The position numbers and the translations under genes were made by a program. This document shows, one piece after another, positions 34,054 to 45,455 of a DNA stretch of 64,000 nt (position 1 is the stretch's first letter; every line of letters starts with the position of its first letter). Location of the stretch: positions 4,831,414 through 4,895,413 of the forward strand of contig NC_134034.1 in the NCBI RefSeq assembly GCF_964204645.1, read 5' to 3'. The notes below the pieces were generated by a model. The model was not told the origin of the DNA and did not search any database. It saw nothing but the letters and a program-made list of their open reading frames with translations. The DNA comes from Tubulanus polymorphus (Eukaryota > Nemertea > Palaeonemertea > Tubulaniformes > Tubulanidae).

Positions 34054-34275
34054 TTATAAATTCATGGGTTTCAGCAAATTTTGTTTTTTTGCTGCCTGTT
34101 TCGCATAATTATCTGCCGACGATGTAAATGTGCTGATGTCTACTTCGAGTAGCTTCCTCTTAGCTTTTAATTCATCGAGCACATCCTGTTCGGCTTTTCT
34201 TTTCTTGGTGCGCTCTTGGTCACACTTTTTTTTCACATTCAAATAAGCTTGATACCTAATGTGGGCACTTGCCAC
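34054..34275 (-). CDS. Coiled-coil ORF fragment, unknown
   Basis: A 73-aa open frame dominated by Lys/Glu heptads (CDQERTKKRKAEQDVLDELK) followed by a Ser/Ala stretch ending KKQNLLKP. Similar basic coiled coils occur in repeated host gene families, so this may be an exon or a dispersed copy. No start or splice evidence decides it. Confidence 0.35.
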   Translation of the reverse strand: MASAHIRYQAYLNVKKKCDQERTKKRKAEQDVLDELKAKRKLLEVDISTFTSSADNYAKQAAKKQNLLKPMNL

Positions 34276-34279
34276 ACTA

Positions 34280-35080
34280 GCAATCCTTCACACACCCCTT
34301 ACCGCAGGAATATAATCACAAATCATTCTTTGTGCTACATACGCCTCTTCGTCAAGATTTCTGCTTCCACCTGACACAGTATATATCCTATGCTGGTATA
34401 ATGATGAATATATTAGATATGACTCATTACGCACCATCTATTTCAACTTACTATTCTAAGATTTCCTTACCAGGAAAATTTTTCTACCATTTCTCCTGTT
34501 GTTAACTGGCCACTAAGTTCGAGATCCGCGCTTTCTCCTTAACGACATCCAGATCAGGACGCGATTTTAAAGCTTCCTCCGATAAATATTCCAGGTGCTG
34601 CTCAATATTAACCGGGTCTTCCATTTCCATGTTATTAGTACTTCCTGAATAAAAAACCTATTGATTCTCATATAACTTATCTATGTAGACATGACAGAAG
34701 CAGAGATAAAAAGCTGCTTCGTTCAAATTGATTTCGAATAAGAAAGAAATCGTGGAAGGAACAGTGCTCGTAATCGGAGAATGCCGATTCATGTCCATCG
34801 GAAGGATTGATTTAGAGAATGAGGTAGGTCTAGAAGTTCTTAATGATAACACCATAGTAAAAAAAAAATCTGAATAGGCCTATTTATCATAAACAATGAA
34901 ATATGCAAATACTGATTCATTGTTTTACACGACATGCATTTGCTGCATACTTGTCAAAATACTGTATAAGAATTGGTTATGATAACCTGTTTTTTTAAAC
35001 CCAAATCTACATGAGGCCACTTGAATGTGGTATGCATCAGCTGATGAAGATGAAATGTATGTCCCTTGCGTTATACCGCT
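34280..35080. other. Host DNA without a recognised gene
   Basis: Moderately AT-rich. Short ORFs only, none with a family motif. Confidence 0.5.
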
Positions 35081-35089
35081 CGCTCAATT

Positions 35090-35342
35090 ACAAAGAAAGT
35101 GGATGCATTTCTTGTGGAGAGAGGCGCGCAAATGGTTGAGGCTGCCAGTTAGAGGTCTTGTCAATCCAGTTTTTATGGGTTCAAACCCTGGTGGCGACAG
35201 AGTTTCTAGCTCTCTCCGGTCTCTCCCACGTTGGGAAAAAGAAACATAAAACCCGCGTATAATGCCCTGCGCGGTGCTTAGTGGGTTGAGGGTGTTGAGA
35301 AAAATGAATTTCTTGTGTATCCCGAGGGGAAGAAACATCATC
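35090..35342 (+). mobile_element. tRNA-derived SINE
   Basis: A polymerase III B-box-like GGTTCAAACCC lies at about 35178-35188, with an A-box-like segment upstream (CCAGTTAGAGG). A non-tRNA body follows with TCTCTCCGGTCTCTCCCACG, and the unit closes with GAGGGTGTTGAG. The spacing fits a tRNA-headed SINE rather than a functional tRNA. Confidence 0.65.
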
Positions 35343-35344
35343 TA

Positions 35345-37250
35345 AGGCATCATCTAAGGCAGCCCTATAAGTGAAAAAGAGGCCAAATCCTCTAATTTGT
35401 TTTGTTCACTTTTGGCTGATTGAGTCATGCATGAATTATTCGAAGAAGTTGAGGAGCCTGCGCCCGAGGCAAGATCTGATCCGAAGGCGAACAACAGCAA
35501 CAAAAGATAAGTAATTGTATTACAAGCAGACCTAACAATGACAGAAAAATTAAATAACAATAACAAATAAGTGAAAGCAAAACCCCATGCACAGTAGTGT
35601 CCCAATATGGGGCATCAGCATTATTTCCCCTTCAATAATCAATTCATTTCAGACTATAATAAGAACAGCGATTGACATAAATTCGTTTACAGAAGAAAAT
35701 TTTACCACAAAGATCAAAGAAACAGTTGAAAGAGTATGTTAATTTGATGGACCTACATGTTAAATATGTTCGATTAAATTTCATTTTTCCAGATTGAGAG
35801 AACCCTTACAAGAAATCAATTACCATCAGATATAAACATCGTTTAAGAAATTAAAAAGAAAATGATGAACAAACGGCAACACGAAAAGAGGTATCTATCA
35901 TAATGATGTTTAAATCTAACTTTTTCATTATCTTTGACATCGCACTCAATGCTGAAATGATACATGTATATGTAATAAAGGAAAGAGAAAAAATCTGAAA
36001 TCAGAGGGACAGTAGGAAACATGCGATATGAAACATGAATTAGGAGTAATAGGGAGGTGCATAATTTTGAATATGAAAGGTATTGCTGATAAAACTTTCA
36101 ATCAATGTGATATTCACGAGATCAAAAGAATGAAGCCTTGATTATTTGTGTTTGAACTTGAATTCTTGCATTATCAATTATTATTATAAGAGCTTTTTAA
36201 AATCCAATCAATATTTTTAGAAAACGCTGCACTAGTTATTATCACTGAAAAAAATCTTAAAATATCCGCAGATTGGAAGAGTGGGAACAGACCGTCGATA
36301 CCTGCCACATTCATCAGCAACGAAGAGTGAAAGTATCAGAGGTATGAAAAAGAACCCTCCTTAATTAGTAACCTGCTGTAGGCCTACCCTTAGGTCAAGT
36401 TGAACTAGACATAAGTAGTAGGTAGGCCTGCTCCTTGACATATGACATCATCGTCAATCCTTAGAGTTATTATTGAATATTCCTATGTCATATCATTGGT
36501 TTATAAACATATGCCCATGATAAAAGCCTTTGCCACCATTACCACCTGGGCCCAGTTGCACAGGTTTGTGACTTGTGTCCAAAAATAATTTCTACATCAT
36601 AGGACTGATCATGGCGTCTTAAGTTGTTATATCGACTTCCGGTATAGATTTAAAATGGTCACAATTCAATTAATTGTGTGCTTTCAATTTCTAGTAAACA
36701 ATAGGACCTTCGTCAAATTTTTTTCGTAGGACAGGTGGTATCACGTTCGCGTGGTGTTGACAATCGACAATGGGAATGACCATTATTGTCAATGATATTA
36801 ATCGTAACTTCAAATTACAGTATAGGGTTTTGGCTTTTAACAATTACATGAATGTTATCTTTTCAGGCTGCTAAAAGATGCGAGACACAGGTTGCGAAAA
36901 AAGGTCCTTCACCAAAGACGTTTGGAGAAAAGCTGATCGCATTAGTTTGTCGCTTAAATGGACCTGTTATATCAGTCAGGACTATACAAAAGAACATCGG
37001 ACGTGGGTGCACAACATTGCACATTCAAAGTAACTTAGATCTAGTTAGGAAAGGGAGTGTTGGAAAATTGAAATGTTGCTGTTTCCACAGCGTTGTTTAG
37101 AATCGAATGTTAGATGAGCCTATTTGATTCTTACAAGTACCCCGGTCCCTACGGCTAAAAAGAAATAGTTTCTCTTAAAATCTGTGCTAAAATTTGTGGT
37201 CAGTACATTCCATAAATGCCGAGTCTGTTATTGTTAGCTTGTTAGCTTGA
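35345..37250. other. Host DNA without a recognised gene
   Basis: AT-rich. A plus-strand open frame at 36852-37100 begins after a splice-like TTTTCAG and ends 82 codons later; it could be an exon but no family was recognised. The segment near 36547 (GGGCCCAGTTGCACAGG) resembles a dispersed repeat. Confidence 0.45.
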
Positions 37251-37364
37251 ATAGTTTTTTTTATAAATTATAAATATGAATTATTAATCTAAGTATAGAA
37301 ATTTAAGTGAAAACATATAATTTATTCATTTTTATATATTTCAGCCAATTTAACAGTCTATTGC

Positions 37365-37667
37365 TTAATTTGAATTATGTAACCTATCATTTAATTCATG
37401 AATATATCTATGATTTCTCAAACTCTTTTCATTTTTATATCTTTTATTGCATATTTTACAGCATTTAATATTATTCAATCTATCTGAAATATAATTTATG
37501 TTATCTTTTAAATCTGTATATTTAATTTTGCAATTATCATAGAATTCTAACAACTGTTTTAATGAGTAAACTGAAAATGAAACTAATCCTGCAAGCATAA
37601 TAATTGATTTAATATTCTGTTGATTTTTATATATTAGATGTAATAAATTTAATATATTTTCACTCAT
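37365..37667 (-). CDS. 100-aa membrane protein with C2H2 finger
   Basis: A hydrophobic helix lies at about residues 20-36 (IIMLAGLVSFSVYSLKQLL). A single C2H2 finger lies near 69-89 (CKICNKRYKNEKSLRNHRYIH). The combination of membrane helix and zinc finger in so short a protein is unusual. The gene is 20 bp downstream of the preceding ORF on the same strand. Unknown function, part of E3. Confidence 0.6.
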   Translation of the reverse strand: MSENILNLLHLIYKNQQNIKSIIMLAGLVSFSVYSLKQLLEFYDNCKIKYTDLKDNINYISDRLNNIKCCKICNKRYKNEKSLRNHRYIHELNDRLHNSN

Positions 37668-37687
37668 TTAATTATTCGATTAATTCA

Positions 37688-37888
37688 CTAATCTGATTCA
37701 ATAACTTTTTTATTTCGATGATTGTTTCCATTTAACTTCTTTAACTTTTTACTCAATTTAATGTTTTCATTCAATAGATCTTTTGAAATATTTTCATAGT
37801 AAAAGTATAATGCAGCCAATATCAACCCTTCTGCTACAAGATAATGTTTTAAATCACTTTTTTCAATTGGAATGCTGAAACCATCCAT
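37688..37888 (-). CDS. 66-aa membrane protein
   Basis: One hydrophobic helix (HYLVAEGLILAALYFYY) at residues 15-31, followed by a lysine-rich tail. The leader before the ATG carries a T-run, then CTTAAATAAATGG, matching the element-wide start motif. Unknown function, part of E3. Confidence 0.6.
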   Translation of the reverse strand: MDGFSIPIEKSDLKHYLVAEGLILAALYFYYENISKDLLNENIKLSKKLKKLNGNNHRNKKVIESD

Positions 37889-37952
37889 TTATTTAAGAGA
37901 AAAATTTAAAGTAATTTGAAATATCTTATTTTGAATATTTAGAGTTGAATTA

Positions 37953-38523
37953 TTATTTTTGAGTTATGATATTTTGATTTAAGATGGTGTGATTTATTGC
38001 TTCGAGTATAATATTTTCCGCAATCAATATTCCGCATAAAACGCTTTCAATGGGATTATATTTAGGTGTTTCGATTTTATTGTCTAAGTTACATTGAATT
38101 CCAACATCTTTGAATGATTTTTCATTTGGAATGTCAGGGATAAATCTTTTCTCTAGTAATCTGAAAAATAATACATAACATTCTCTGAAAGGGTAATAAC
38201 GTAAGTGTAGAAATAATGTTTTATGTGAATTTTCATTATTAGAAAGTGATTGTATTTCATCTGTAATTATTAAATGTTGATCTATTTCATCAAATGTTGT
38301 GAATTTTGGAATTATTGTATTGAATTAGATTTTATCTTTTTCATTGGATAACTCTATCATTAGATAATGATTTTTAAATATTAATTCAGTAATATTATTC
38401 ACTTGAAAACGAAAACGTCCAGTTTGAATCAAATATTTATATAGGAATAAAATTTCTAATTGTAAAATATTTTTCTAATTCATTTAAATCGATATCTTTG
38501 AACTGTAGTATCTGTTCATTCAT
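37953..38523 (-). pseudogene. Terminal gene of E3, broken
   Basis: From an ATG at 38523 the frame reads 28 codons (beginning MNEQILQFKDIDLNELEKY), then needs one frameshift and crosses one TAA. Otherwise it is open to a stop at 37953, about 185 codons in all. The middle has LFLHLRYYPFRECYVLFFRL and the end is hydrophilic. No family was recognised. It starts about 30 bp from the E2 terminus and reads away from it. Confidence 0.55.
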
Positions 38524-38553
38524 TTATTAGTCATTTTTTTATTAAAAATTAAT

Positions 38554-38778
38554 AATTCTCGCACACTCGAATTTATTTTTCATTTTTTATGAGTTTCACT
38601 CCTAATTCAAGTAGAAATTATTATTATTTTCATATTTTTTCATTTTTTACTCACCCGCCCTTTCAACCTTTAACCTAGAACAACTAAACCCCTATTACTC
38701 TTAAAATATTCATATATATGAATAAAATATAAATGAATAACTTCTAAAATCAATTTTAATAATAAATTTATTATTAAA
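38554..38778. repeat. E2 left terminal repeat
   Basis: It starts at the core motif CTCGCACACTCGAATTT, matching the loop and inner arm of the E1 palindrome, then runs through CACCCGCCC and CCCCTATTACTCTTAAAATA to the PolB start. Confidence 0.85.
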
Positions 38779-41700
38779 ATGGAAGCAAATAAGTACTACT
38801 GTCCAACATGTAATATCAATATAGATAATTCCCAAATATCAAGACACAATAAAACTAAAACACATTTAGAGAATAAATTGAAACTAGAATATAAAGATGA
38901 TATATTAGAAACTAAATTAGATGAATTAAAGAATGAAAAAGAAACATACAAATGTGAAACATGTAATCAATCATTCAGTGATAAAAGATATTATAATGAA
39001 CATTTAAAATCTAAAAGTCATATTAGAAATATGAATAATGATATTTTAGGTGAGGATTATTTTGATAATGACAATGATAAGAAACATAAGACAATTAAAA
39101 GAATAAGAAATAAATTAAACAATAAAAGACCATACATGGAAGATGTAAGAAATTATATTAATTCATTAGGTAATAAAAAAGATATAGAGATAACCGAAGC
39201 ATTCAAAAGTGATATTGGCCTAGCAGCTATCGAGTTTAAATTTCATAAAGGAAAAACATTAGAAGAAAATAAAAAACATTTAGAAAATATGAAAAATATT
39301 ATAAAAATAATAACTGATGTTGAATACCATAAAATTAGTATATCTTCTAAAGTAAAGTTTATAAAATCTGAAGATAAACCAATATATAATATAAATTCTC
39401 ATTCACAACATATTATATCCAAACAACATATAGATGAAAAATTAGATGAATGTTATAATGAAGTAAAAACTAAAATAGAAGAGAAATATTTTGAAGGATC
39501 TGGTTTAATATTTGATGAAATAATATTTATGACTTTACATGTTTATAACACAAAATATAATAAGTTAACTAAATCAAAACCAATTGATGAAAATAATGTA
39601 TCATATTATAAAGAACCAGATATTGAAGCATCGTGTTATATTAAACTACCATTTAAAACTAATGCTGTTATAAATGTACACAATTTTGATGATAAATGTT
39701 TTCTATGGGTTATAATTAGTTGCTTACATCCTGCAACTGATAATATTTGTAGATTAACTCATTATAAACCATTTGAAAATAATTATAAGATAGATAATTA
39801 TCCTGTTAGAATTAAAAATATCCCAAAAATAGAAAGAGATAATAATCTAAGAATAAATGTATTTGATTTAATCAAATTACCAAATACAAATGGTAACAAT
39901 ATAAAACATTATACATTAGAACCTTTATATCTATCAAAAGATTATGATTCAAACGATGTTATAGATATATTATATTATGAAAATCATTATATGTGGATTA
40001 AAAGAATTGATTTATTTTTTAAATGAGAAAATGATTTTGATAATAAAATATATCTATGTAGAAAATGTTTACATAAATTCAGAACTGAAAGTGCATTATT
40101 AAATCATAAACAATTATGTGAAAATCGTGATTATTGTAAATTAGTTTTACCAAATGAAAAGGATAAAATATTAGAATTCAAAAAATATGATTACAAAAAT
40201 AAAGTACCATTTGTTATATATGGAGATTTTGAATCATTAAATAAGGAACTAACTGATCAAGATAGAAAAAAAAATATATTATAAAAGAAAGAAATTAAAT
40301 TCTAATGAAAATGATTTTTCAGATGAACCACCAAAAACAAATACAATTAAAAAGATTCATCAATCAGCTGCTGCTTTCGGGTTATATATAAAATCTGATT
40401 ATCCAGAACTAATTGAAAGTGAATATTATCATTATAGAAATGAAAATGTTATCAATCATTTTTGTGACTTATTAATTGAATATGAAATAAGATTTAGTAA
40501 ATTATTGAATACAAATAAAGAAATTATAATGGCAGACGAAGATAAAGAAGAATTTGTGTTTACAGGTAAATGTTATTATTGTGAAAAGATATTTAATTAT
40601 AAAGATAAAAAAGTAAGAGACCATGATCATTTAAATGGAAAGTTTAGAGGCGCTGCACATGAGAATTGTAACTTACAAGCTAAGAAAATTAACTTTGTAC
40701 CAGTTATATTTCATAATCTATCAGGATATGATGCTCATTTATTTATCAAACAGCTATGTTATAAAATAGAATAAATCAATAATGAAATAGAAAGATTAAA
40801 TTCCAATGGATCAAAAGATAAAATACCAACTTATAAATTTAAAATGTTAGCTAAAACATCTGAGAATTATATATCATTTCAATTTGGTTGCCTAAGATTT
40901 ATAGATTCATATAGATTTTTAAATAGTTCATTAGATAACTTATCAAAATCATTAGTTGATGATGAATTAAACATATTAAAGCAACACTATCCAAATAATG
41001 ATGATTTCCAATTAATGAGATATAAAGGCGCAATTCCATATTCATTTTATAAATCACATAATTATTTCAATATAACTGAATTATTGAAAGAACAATTCTA
41101 TGATGAATTAAAAAATGAATATTTTAAAGATTAAGTATATAATAGAACATTGAATATTCGGAATCATTTCAAAATGAAAAATCATGGGCAATTAGTAGAT
41201 TTATATTTAAAATCAGATGTATTATTATTATCGGATATATTTGAAAGGTTTAGAGATGTAAACCTAAAATATTTTAACATTGATCCATGTCATTGTTATT
41301 CTAGTCCAGGTTTAACATGGGATTGTGGATTAAAATTTACAGATATAAAAATGGATTTGTTAACAAATATAGATCAATTATTATTATTTGAAAAATCTAT
41401 AAGAGGAGGAGCTTCAGGTGTATTAGGCGATAGATATTTCAATGTAAATGATAACCCCGGATATAAGTTATTATATATAGATGCAAATAATTTGTACGGT
41501 TGGGCAATGATGGAACCACAACCTTATGGAGTATTTGAAATAAGTGAAGTTTTACAACATGAAAATAATGATAAATTTGATTGGAAGAAAAGAATCTTAG
41601 ATATTGCAGATGATTCAGATACTGGTTACTTTTTTGTTGTAGATTTAGAATATCCTGAACATATTTAATTTAAATCTAGAAATCTAGCATACTGTCCAGA

Positions 41701-42801
41701 ACATAAAACTCTAACTCATGAAGAATTATCAAATTATCAAAAAAGAATTAAACCCGAAAATCATATTCATACAGAAAAGTTAATGGTAACTCAGGAAGAT
41801 AAATATAATTATGTAGTACATTATAGTATGTTAAAGTTTTATCTAAAACAAGGAATGATTCTAAAAAAAGTACATAGATATATTTCATTTAGTCAATCTA
41901 AATGGTTAGAAAAATATATAGATTTTAACACCAAACAGAGAACTGATTTCGAGAAAGATTTCTTCAAGTTAATGAACAATGCATTCTATGGTAAGACTTG
42001 TGAAAATATCAGAAATAGAAATGATATTGAGTTAGTAAGTAATGGCAAAAGGATAAGGCATTTACAAACTTATCCTAAATTTATAGGTAACAGAATATTT
42101 GATAAAAATTTAGCTGCAGTTAAGATAAGAAGAACATCTATGGAATTTAATAAACCAATTTATGTCGGAGCATCAGTTTTAGAAATATCAAAGTTATTAA
42201 TGTATGAATTCTATTATAATGTATTACAACCTCATTTTGGAGAAAAACATATAGAAATCTTATATTTTGATACAGATTCTTACATATTAAAGATAAAAAC
42301 TAATAACATAACTGATGATTTAAAAACATTAAAACATCATTTTGATTTCAGTAAATATCCTAAAGATCATGAATTGTTTAGCAATGATAATAAAAAAGTT
42401 CCTGGTAAATTCAAAGATGAATTAGGTGGTGAAGAAATGATTGAATTCATCGGTATTAGATCTAAAATGTATTCATATAAAACTAAAGAACATGAAGCTA
42501 AAAAGTTAAAAGGAATAACCAAAAGTGTAGTAGAAAAGAATATTCATTTCAAAGATTACATCAATTGTATATTCAATGAAGAAGTTAGAAAACATAATAC
42601 GAGATGTTTAAGATCTGAAGATCATGAAATGTTTATTGAAGAAATTGAAAAGATTAGTCTAAACCCATTTGATGATAAAAGATATATTTTAGATGATGGA
42701 ATTCATACAGTTGCTTATGGTTGTAATTTAGATGAATACTAAAAAATTTAAAAGAGAAGAAACAAAAGAGAATGAGATAATGAAAAGAATTCTAACGTGT
42801 A
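38779..42801 (+). pseudogene. Protein-primed DNA polymerase B, heavily broken
   Basis: Homologue of E1 PolB with the same domains and motifs, including two N-terminal C2H2 fingers, KCFLW/NHYMW, DFES, DANNLYG, NNAFYG and FDTDS. Lesions are TGA at 40024-40026, a one-base gain in an A-run near 40266-40274, TAA at 40772, 41132 and 41666, and a frame change near 42740 that destroys the last 20 codons. It cannot be functional. Confidence 0.9.
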
Positions 42802-42832
42802 AATCAAATTTTAATAAAAATATGTTATTAAA

Positions 42833-43186
42833 ATGGAGAGTAAACAAACACACAGTGAGAACAACAAATTATTTCTAGATAGAATAAAAGATACTTCAAA
42901 TGTCAAATCAGTAGATTATAAATTTAAGAAGTTAATAGAATTAATAATCCATAAGAAATATCTAATTACAGATATTGTTACAGTTACTAACAAATATGGA
43001 GATAAATTAGTTATACACTTAGAATATGAAGGATTAAAAGGAAATACATATAAATTCAGAACATATTTACCAGATAGATTTCATAGATTATCAAGTGAAG
43101 ATCTAGAAGAATTATGTTCAGGTGATTTCTATTTCGTATACCAAGGTAAGAATGAGAAAGGGCACCATGAAATAGATTTCGAATAA
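42833..43186 (+). CDS. 117-aa conserved protein
   Basis: Intact ORF between PolB and penton, matching the broken E1 gene at 11418-11753. It is basic in the first half (YKFKKLIELIIHKK) and beta-like in the second (DKLVIHLEYEG, FRTYLPDRFHRL). No family recognised. The start is TTAAAATGG, the same as for PolB and unlike the T-run plus TAAATAAATG leaders of the structural genes, which may indicate a different expression class. Confidence 0.65.
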   Translation: MESKQTHSENNKLFLDRIKDTSNVKSVDYKFKKLIELIIHKKYLITDIVTVTNKYGDKLVIHLEYEGLKGNTYKFRTYLPDRFHRLSSEDLEELCSGDFYFVYQGKNEKGHHEIDFE

Positions 43187-43200
43187 AATGTGTAAAATAA

Positions 43201-43962
43201 ATGGTAGAATTAAAAGAATATAGAATATTTGTTGATTCTAGAAGGCTTACAAATTATAAATCTCATAATTTACTAGTTCAATTAGATAGGGAATATAAAA
43301 ATTGTGTTGATTTAAAATTAGTAAATATAAGTTTATGTAACTCATTTTACAATATATCGAATAAAACTGTTGAACATAGAGCCTTTTTAATTTTTAATAA
43401 AAACAAAAATGAATGGGCCTATATATATTTAAAACCGGGGTTATGTAATTTAGATACATTGGGACAAGAAATTAATAGAAAAGCCTGGCACAAGTCAGGT
43501 AATAATTCCGGGTTTAATATTAGATTTTTAAAAAGTGAGAGTTCTAACAAAATAAAGATAAGGTTGTCTAATAGTGAAAAACATAAATTTATGGTAAAAA
43601 AACCTATAGCTAAACTGTTAGGAATTCTTCCAGATAAATCTTTTACAAATATTGATGCTGTTACACCAAACTTAATACCTTACACACACTTTTATATTTA
43701 TTGCAATTTAATCGATCCTACAAAAACATTCGAAGCAACTAAAGATATAACTTGTAATTCTGGTTTACTAAACATTTTACCATTGTAGAATGTTAAAGAA
43801 TTTGGAACGCAAATAAATTATAATTTAACAGAATGTGATTTCAAACCATGCATTCCTCGTTTGAATAATTTTAGATTAGAAATTAGAAATCATTATGGAT
43901 ACTTAATTGATTTAAATAATTTCCCTGTAATTTATGAATTAGTTATAAGATGTAGAGAGTAA
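43201..43962 (+). pseudogene. Penton-like minor capsid protein, one nonsense codon
   Basis: Aligned end to end with the intact E1 gene, with the same motif order (LCNSFYNIS, AKLLGIL, HFYIYCNLIDP). A TAG at 43786-43788 replaces a lysine codon in the NILPLKNV motif, cutting off the last 58 residues. Confidence 0.8.
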
Positions 43963-43979
43963 TTTTTTTCACTATATAA

Positions 43980-44321
43980 ATGAATATAACTGTTGGGCCG
44001 AGTATATGTTTTGGGTTTGATTTTAAACATGGTAAAGAAATGATAATAAAACTAGATGATGTAATTACTGATATAAAAAGTAAATCATTTAACAATGCAT
44101 CAATGATTAATAAAGAAAATTATAATATAGAAAAAGTAATTGATTTAATTAAATCACCTTTAGAATATTATGAATTAAATGAAGATGGAATTATTGATGA
44201 TATTAAAAACATATTAACCAAAATATATGATAATCATAAAAGTAGTAATGAAATAAATGTTGAATTAATCATAAATAAGTTAACTAAATATTTTGAAGAT
44301 AGTAATTTTTTTGATAAATAA
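43980..44321 (+). CDS. 113-aa conserved protein
   Basis: Intact. The N-terminus NITVGPSICFGFDFKHGKE is shared with E1; the rest is helical and charged (IIDDIKNILTKIYDNH). The stop codon is directly followed by the start of the next gene (ATG at 44322). No family recognised. No membrane segment. Confidence 0.65.
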   Translation: MNITVGPSICFGFDFKHGKEMIIKLDDVITDIKSKSFNNASMINKENYNIEKVIDLIKSPLEYYELNEDGIIDDIKNILTKIYDNHKSSNEINVELIINKLTKYFEDSNFFDK

Positions 44322-44543
44322 ATGAGTGATAATAAGTGGATAATAACTGGATTATATAATGGCGCCTTACTATCAGTTGGAACTGTTGGTTTTTCAATGG
44401 TATTAAAAAAAGTATTTAAAATGGGAAGTGTAAATGTTGATAGATTTGATATAAATGATATCTTAAAATAAACATTAGCAGTTACTTTATCTAATTTATC
44501 TATTGATTATTTGGAAAAACAAAAATATATTCCTCCCATATAA
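44322..44543 (+). pseudogene. 73-aa membrane protein, one nonsense codon
   Basis: Homologue of E1 10057-10278. A TTA to TAA change at 44468-44470 splits it after the first hydrophobic segment. Confidence 0.75.
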
Positions 44544-44567
44544 ATACATAATTATTTTACTAAATAA

Positions 44568-44984
44568 ATGGCTTCTGCAGTTATAAATATTATAGGATCG
44601 GCAATTGTTAACGCTTTAGCATTTACTGGCGGTTATGTATTTAAACATATTGATAAAAATGGATCATTAACAGGACAAAAAAGACATAACTTAGCATTAG
44701 GGAAATATAATAAAGCTGCAGAATAATATAGAGAAAAGAGACAAAACTATATGGATTATATTAACAAAGAATTATATGATAAGAAGATTTCACATAGAGA
44801 TTTTCAATCAGTCGATGATGCGAGTTTATATAACGCGGTAACCAATAAAGAAAAATTACATCTACATAATCCTACAATATCAGATTATTATACCCCAATT
44901 AATGAACAGAAGAAATATGAAATAATATGGATTTTAGGCGGAACTGTTATTGTTATATTTGTTGCTTATAAGTTTACTAATTAG
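44568..44984 (+). pseudogene. Small two-helix membrane protein, one nonsense codon
   Basis: Homologue of E1 9607-10029 with helices at both ends. A GAA to TAA change at 44724-44726 breaks the charged middle. Confidence 0.8.
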
Positions 44985-45004
44985 TAATTTTTTTTGCTAA
45001 ATAA

Positions 45005-45439
45005 ATGGATGATAATATTGATATTATTCCTCATGATATAAATAAAACTAAATTGAAAATATATTTAGAAAAACAAATATTAGAATTTGAAAGTGACTTA
45101 AAGATAAGAGAGAAAAAATATTTAAAAAGTAAAATTATATATTATCTTATCATTAGTGGTTCGGTTACAATTAGTTCTGTAATAACATTTTTAGCAAAAT
45201 TCAGTCCATTAACACCTTTAGCTATATCAATTGGCGTATTAGGATTAAGTTCAAGTGTTTTAACTGGTGTAAGTTCAAAATTAAATATAAAAAGTAATAA
45301 AGAAAAAATTAAAACTAATATAAAAGAAATTAATAAATTAAAAAATACACTAGATTATATAATAAGTTTAAATGGCCATATGAATGTTCCAACAGTTGAA
45401 GAACAAGATAAATTAGTAAAAGAATTAGTTAATTATTAA
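45005..45439 (+). CDS. Small two-helix membrane protein
   Basis: An intact 144-aa homologue of E1 9165-9587, with the same central hydrophobic pair (YYLIISGSVTISSVITFLA, LAISIGVLGLSSSVL). A four-residue insertion (MNVP) near the C-terminus and a different last few residues distinguish it. It is among the few undamaged E2 ORFs. Confidence 0.7.
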   Translation: MDDNIDIIPHDINKTKLKIYLEKQILEFESDLKIREKKYLKSKIIYYLIISGSVTISSVITFLAKFSPLTPLAISIGVLGLSSSVLTGVSSKLNIKSNKEKIKTNIKEINKLKNTLDYIISLNGHMNVPTVEEQDKLVKELVNY

Positions 45440-45455
45440 TTTTTTAATTATATAA

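Larger units (their letters stand above)
37280..38553 (-). mobile_element. E3: fragment of a third virus-like element
   Basis: Three compact minus-strand genes share the AT-rich composition and start motif of E1 and E2 (for example a T-run then CTTAAATAAATGG before 37888). None of them occurs in E1 or E2. The block abuts the E2 left terminus at the palindrome core. The left boundary with host DNA is only approximate. Confidence 0.65.

Noticed and set aside
35150-35230. Functional tRNA gene
   Set aside because: It has a B-box-like motif but no cloverleaf or acceptor stem; the flanking body fits a SINE.
38779-42801. Alternative genetic code explaining in-frame TAA codons
   Set aside because: TAA ends most intact genes of the same elements, E1 and E2 stops are at different positions, and frameshifts accompany them.
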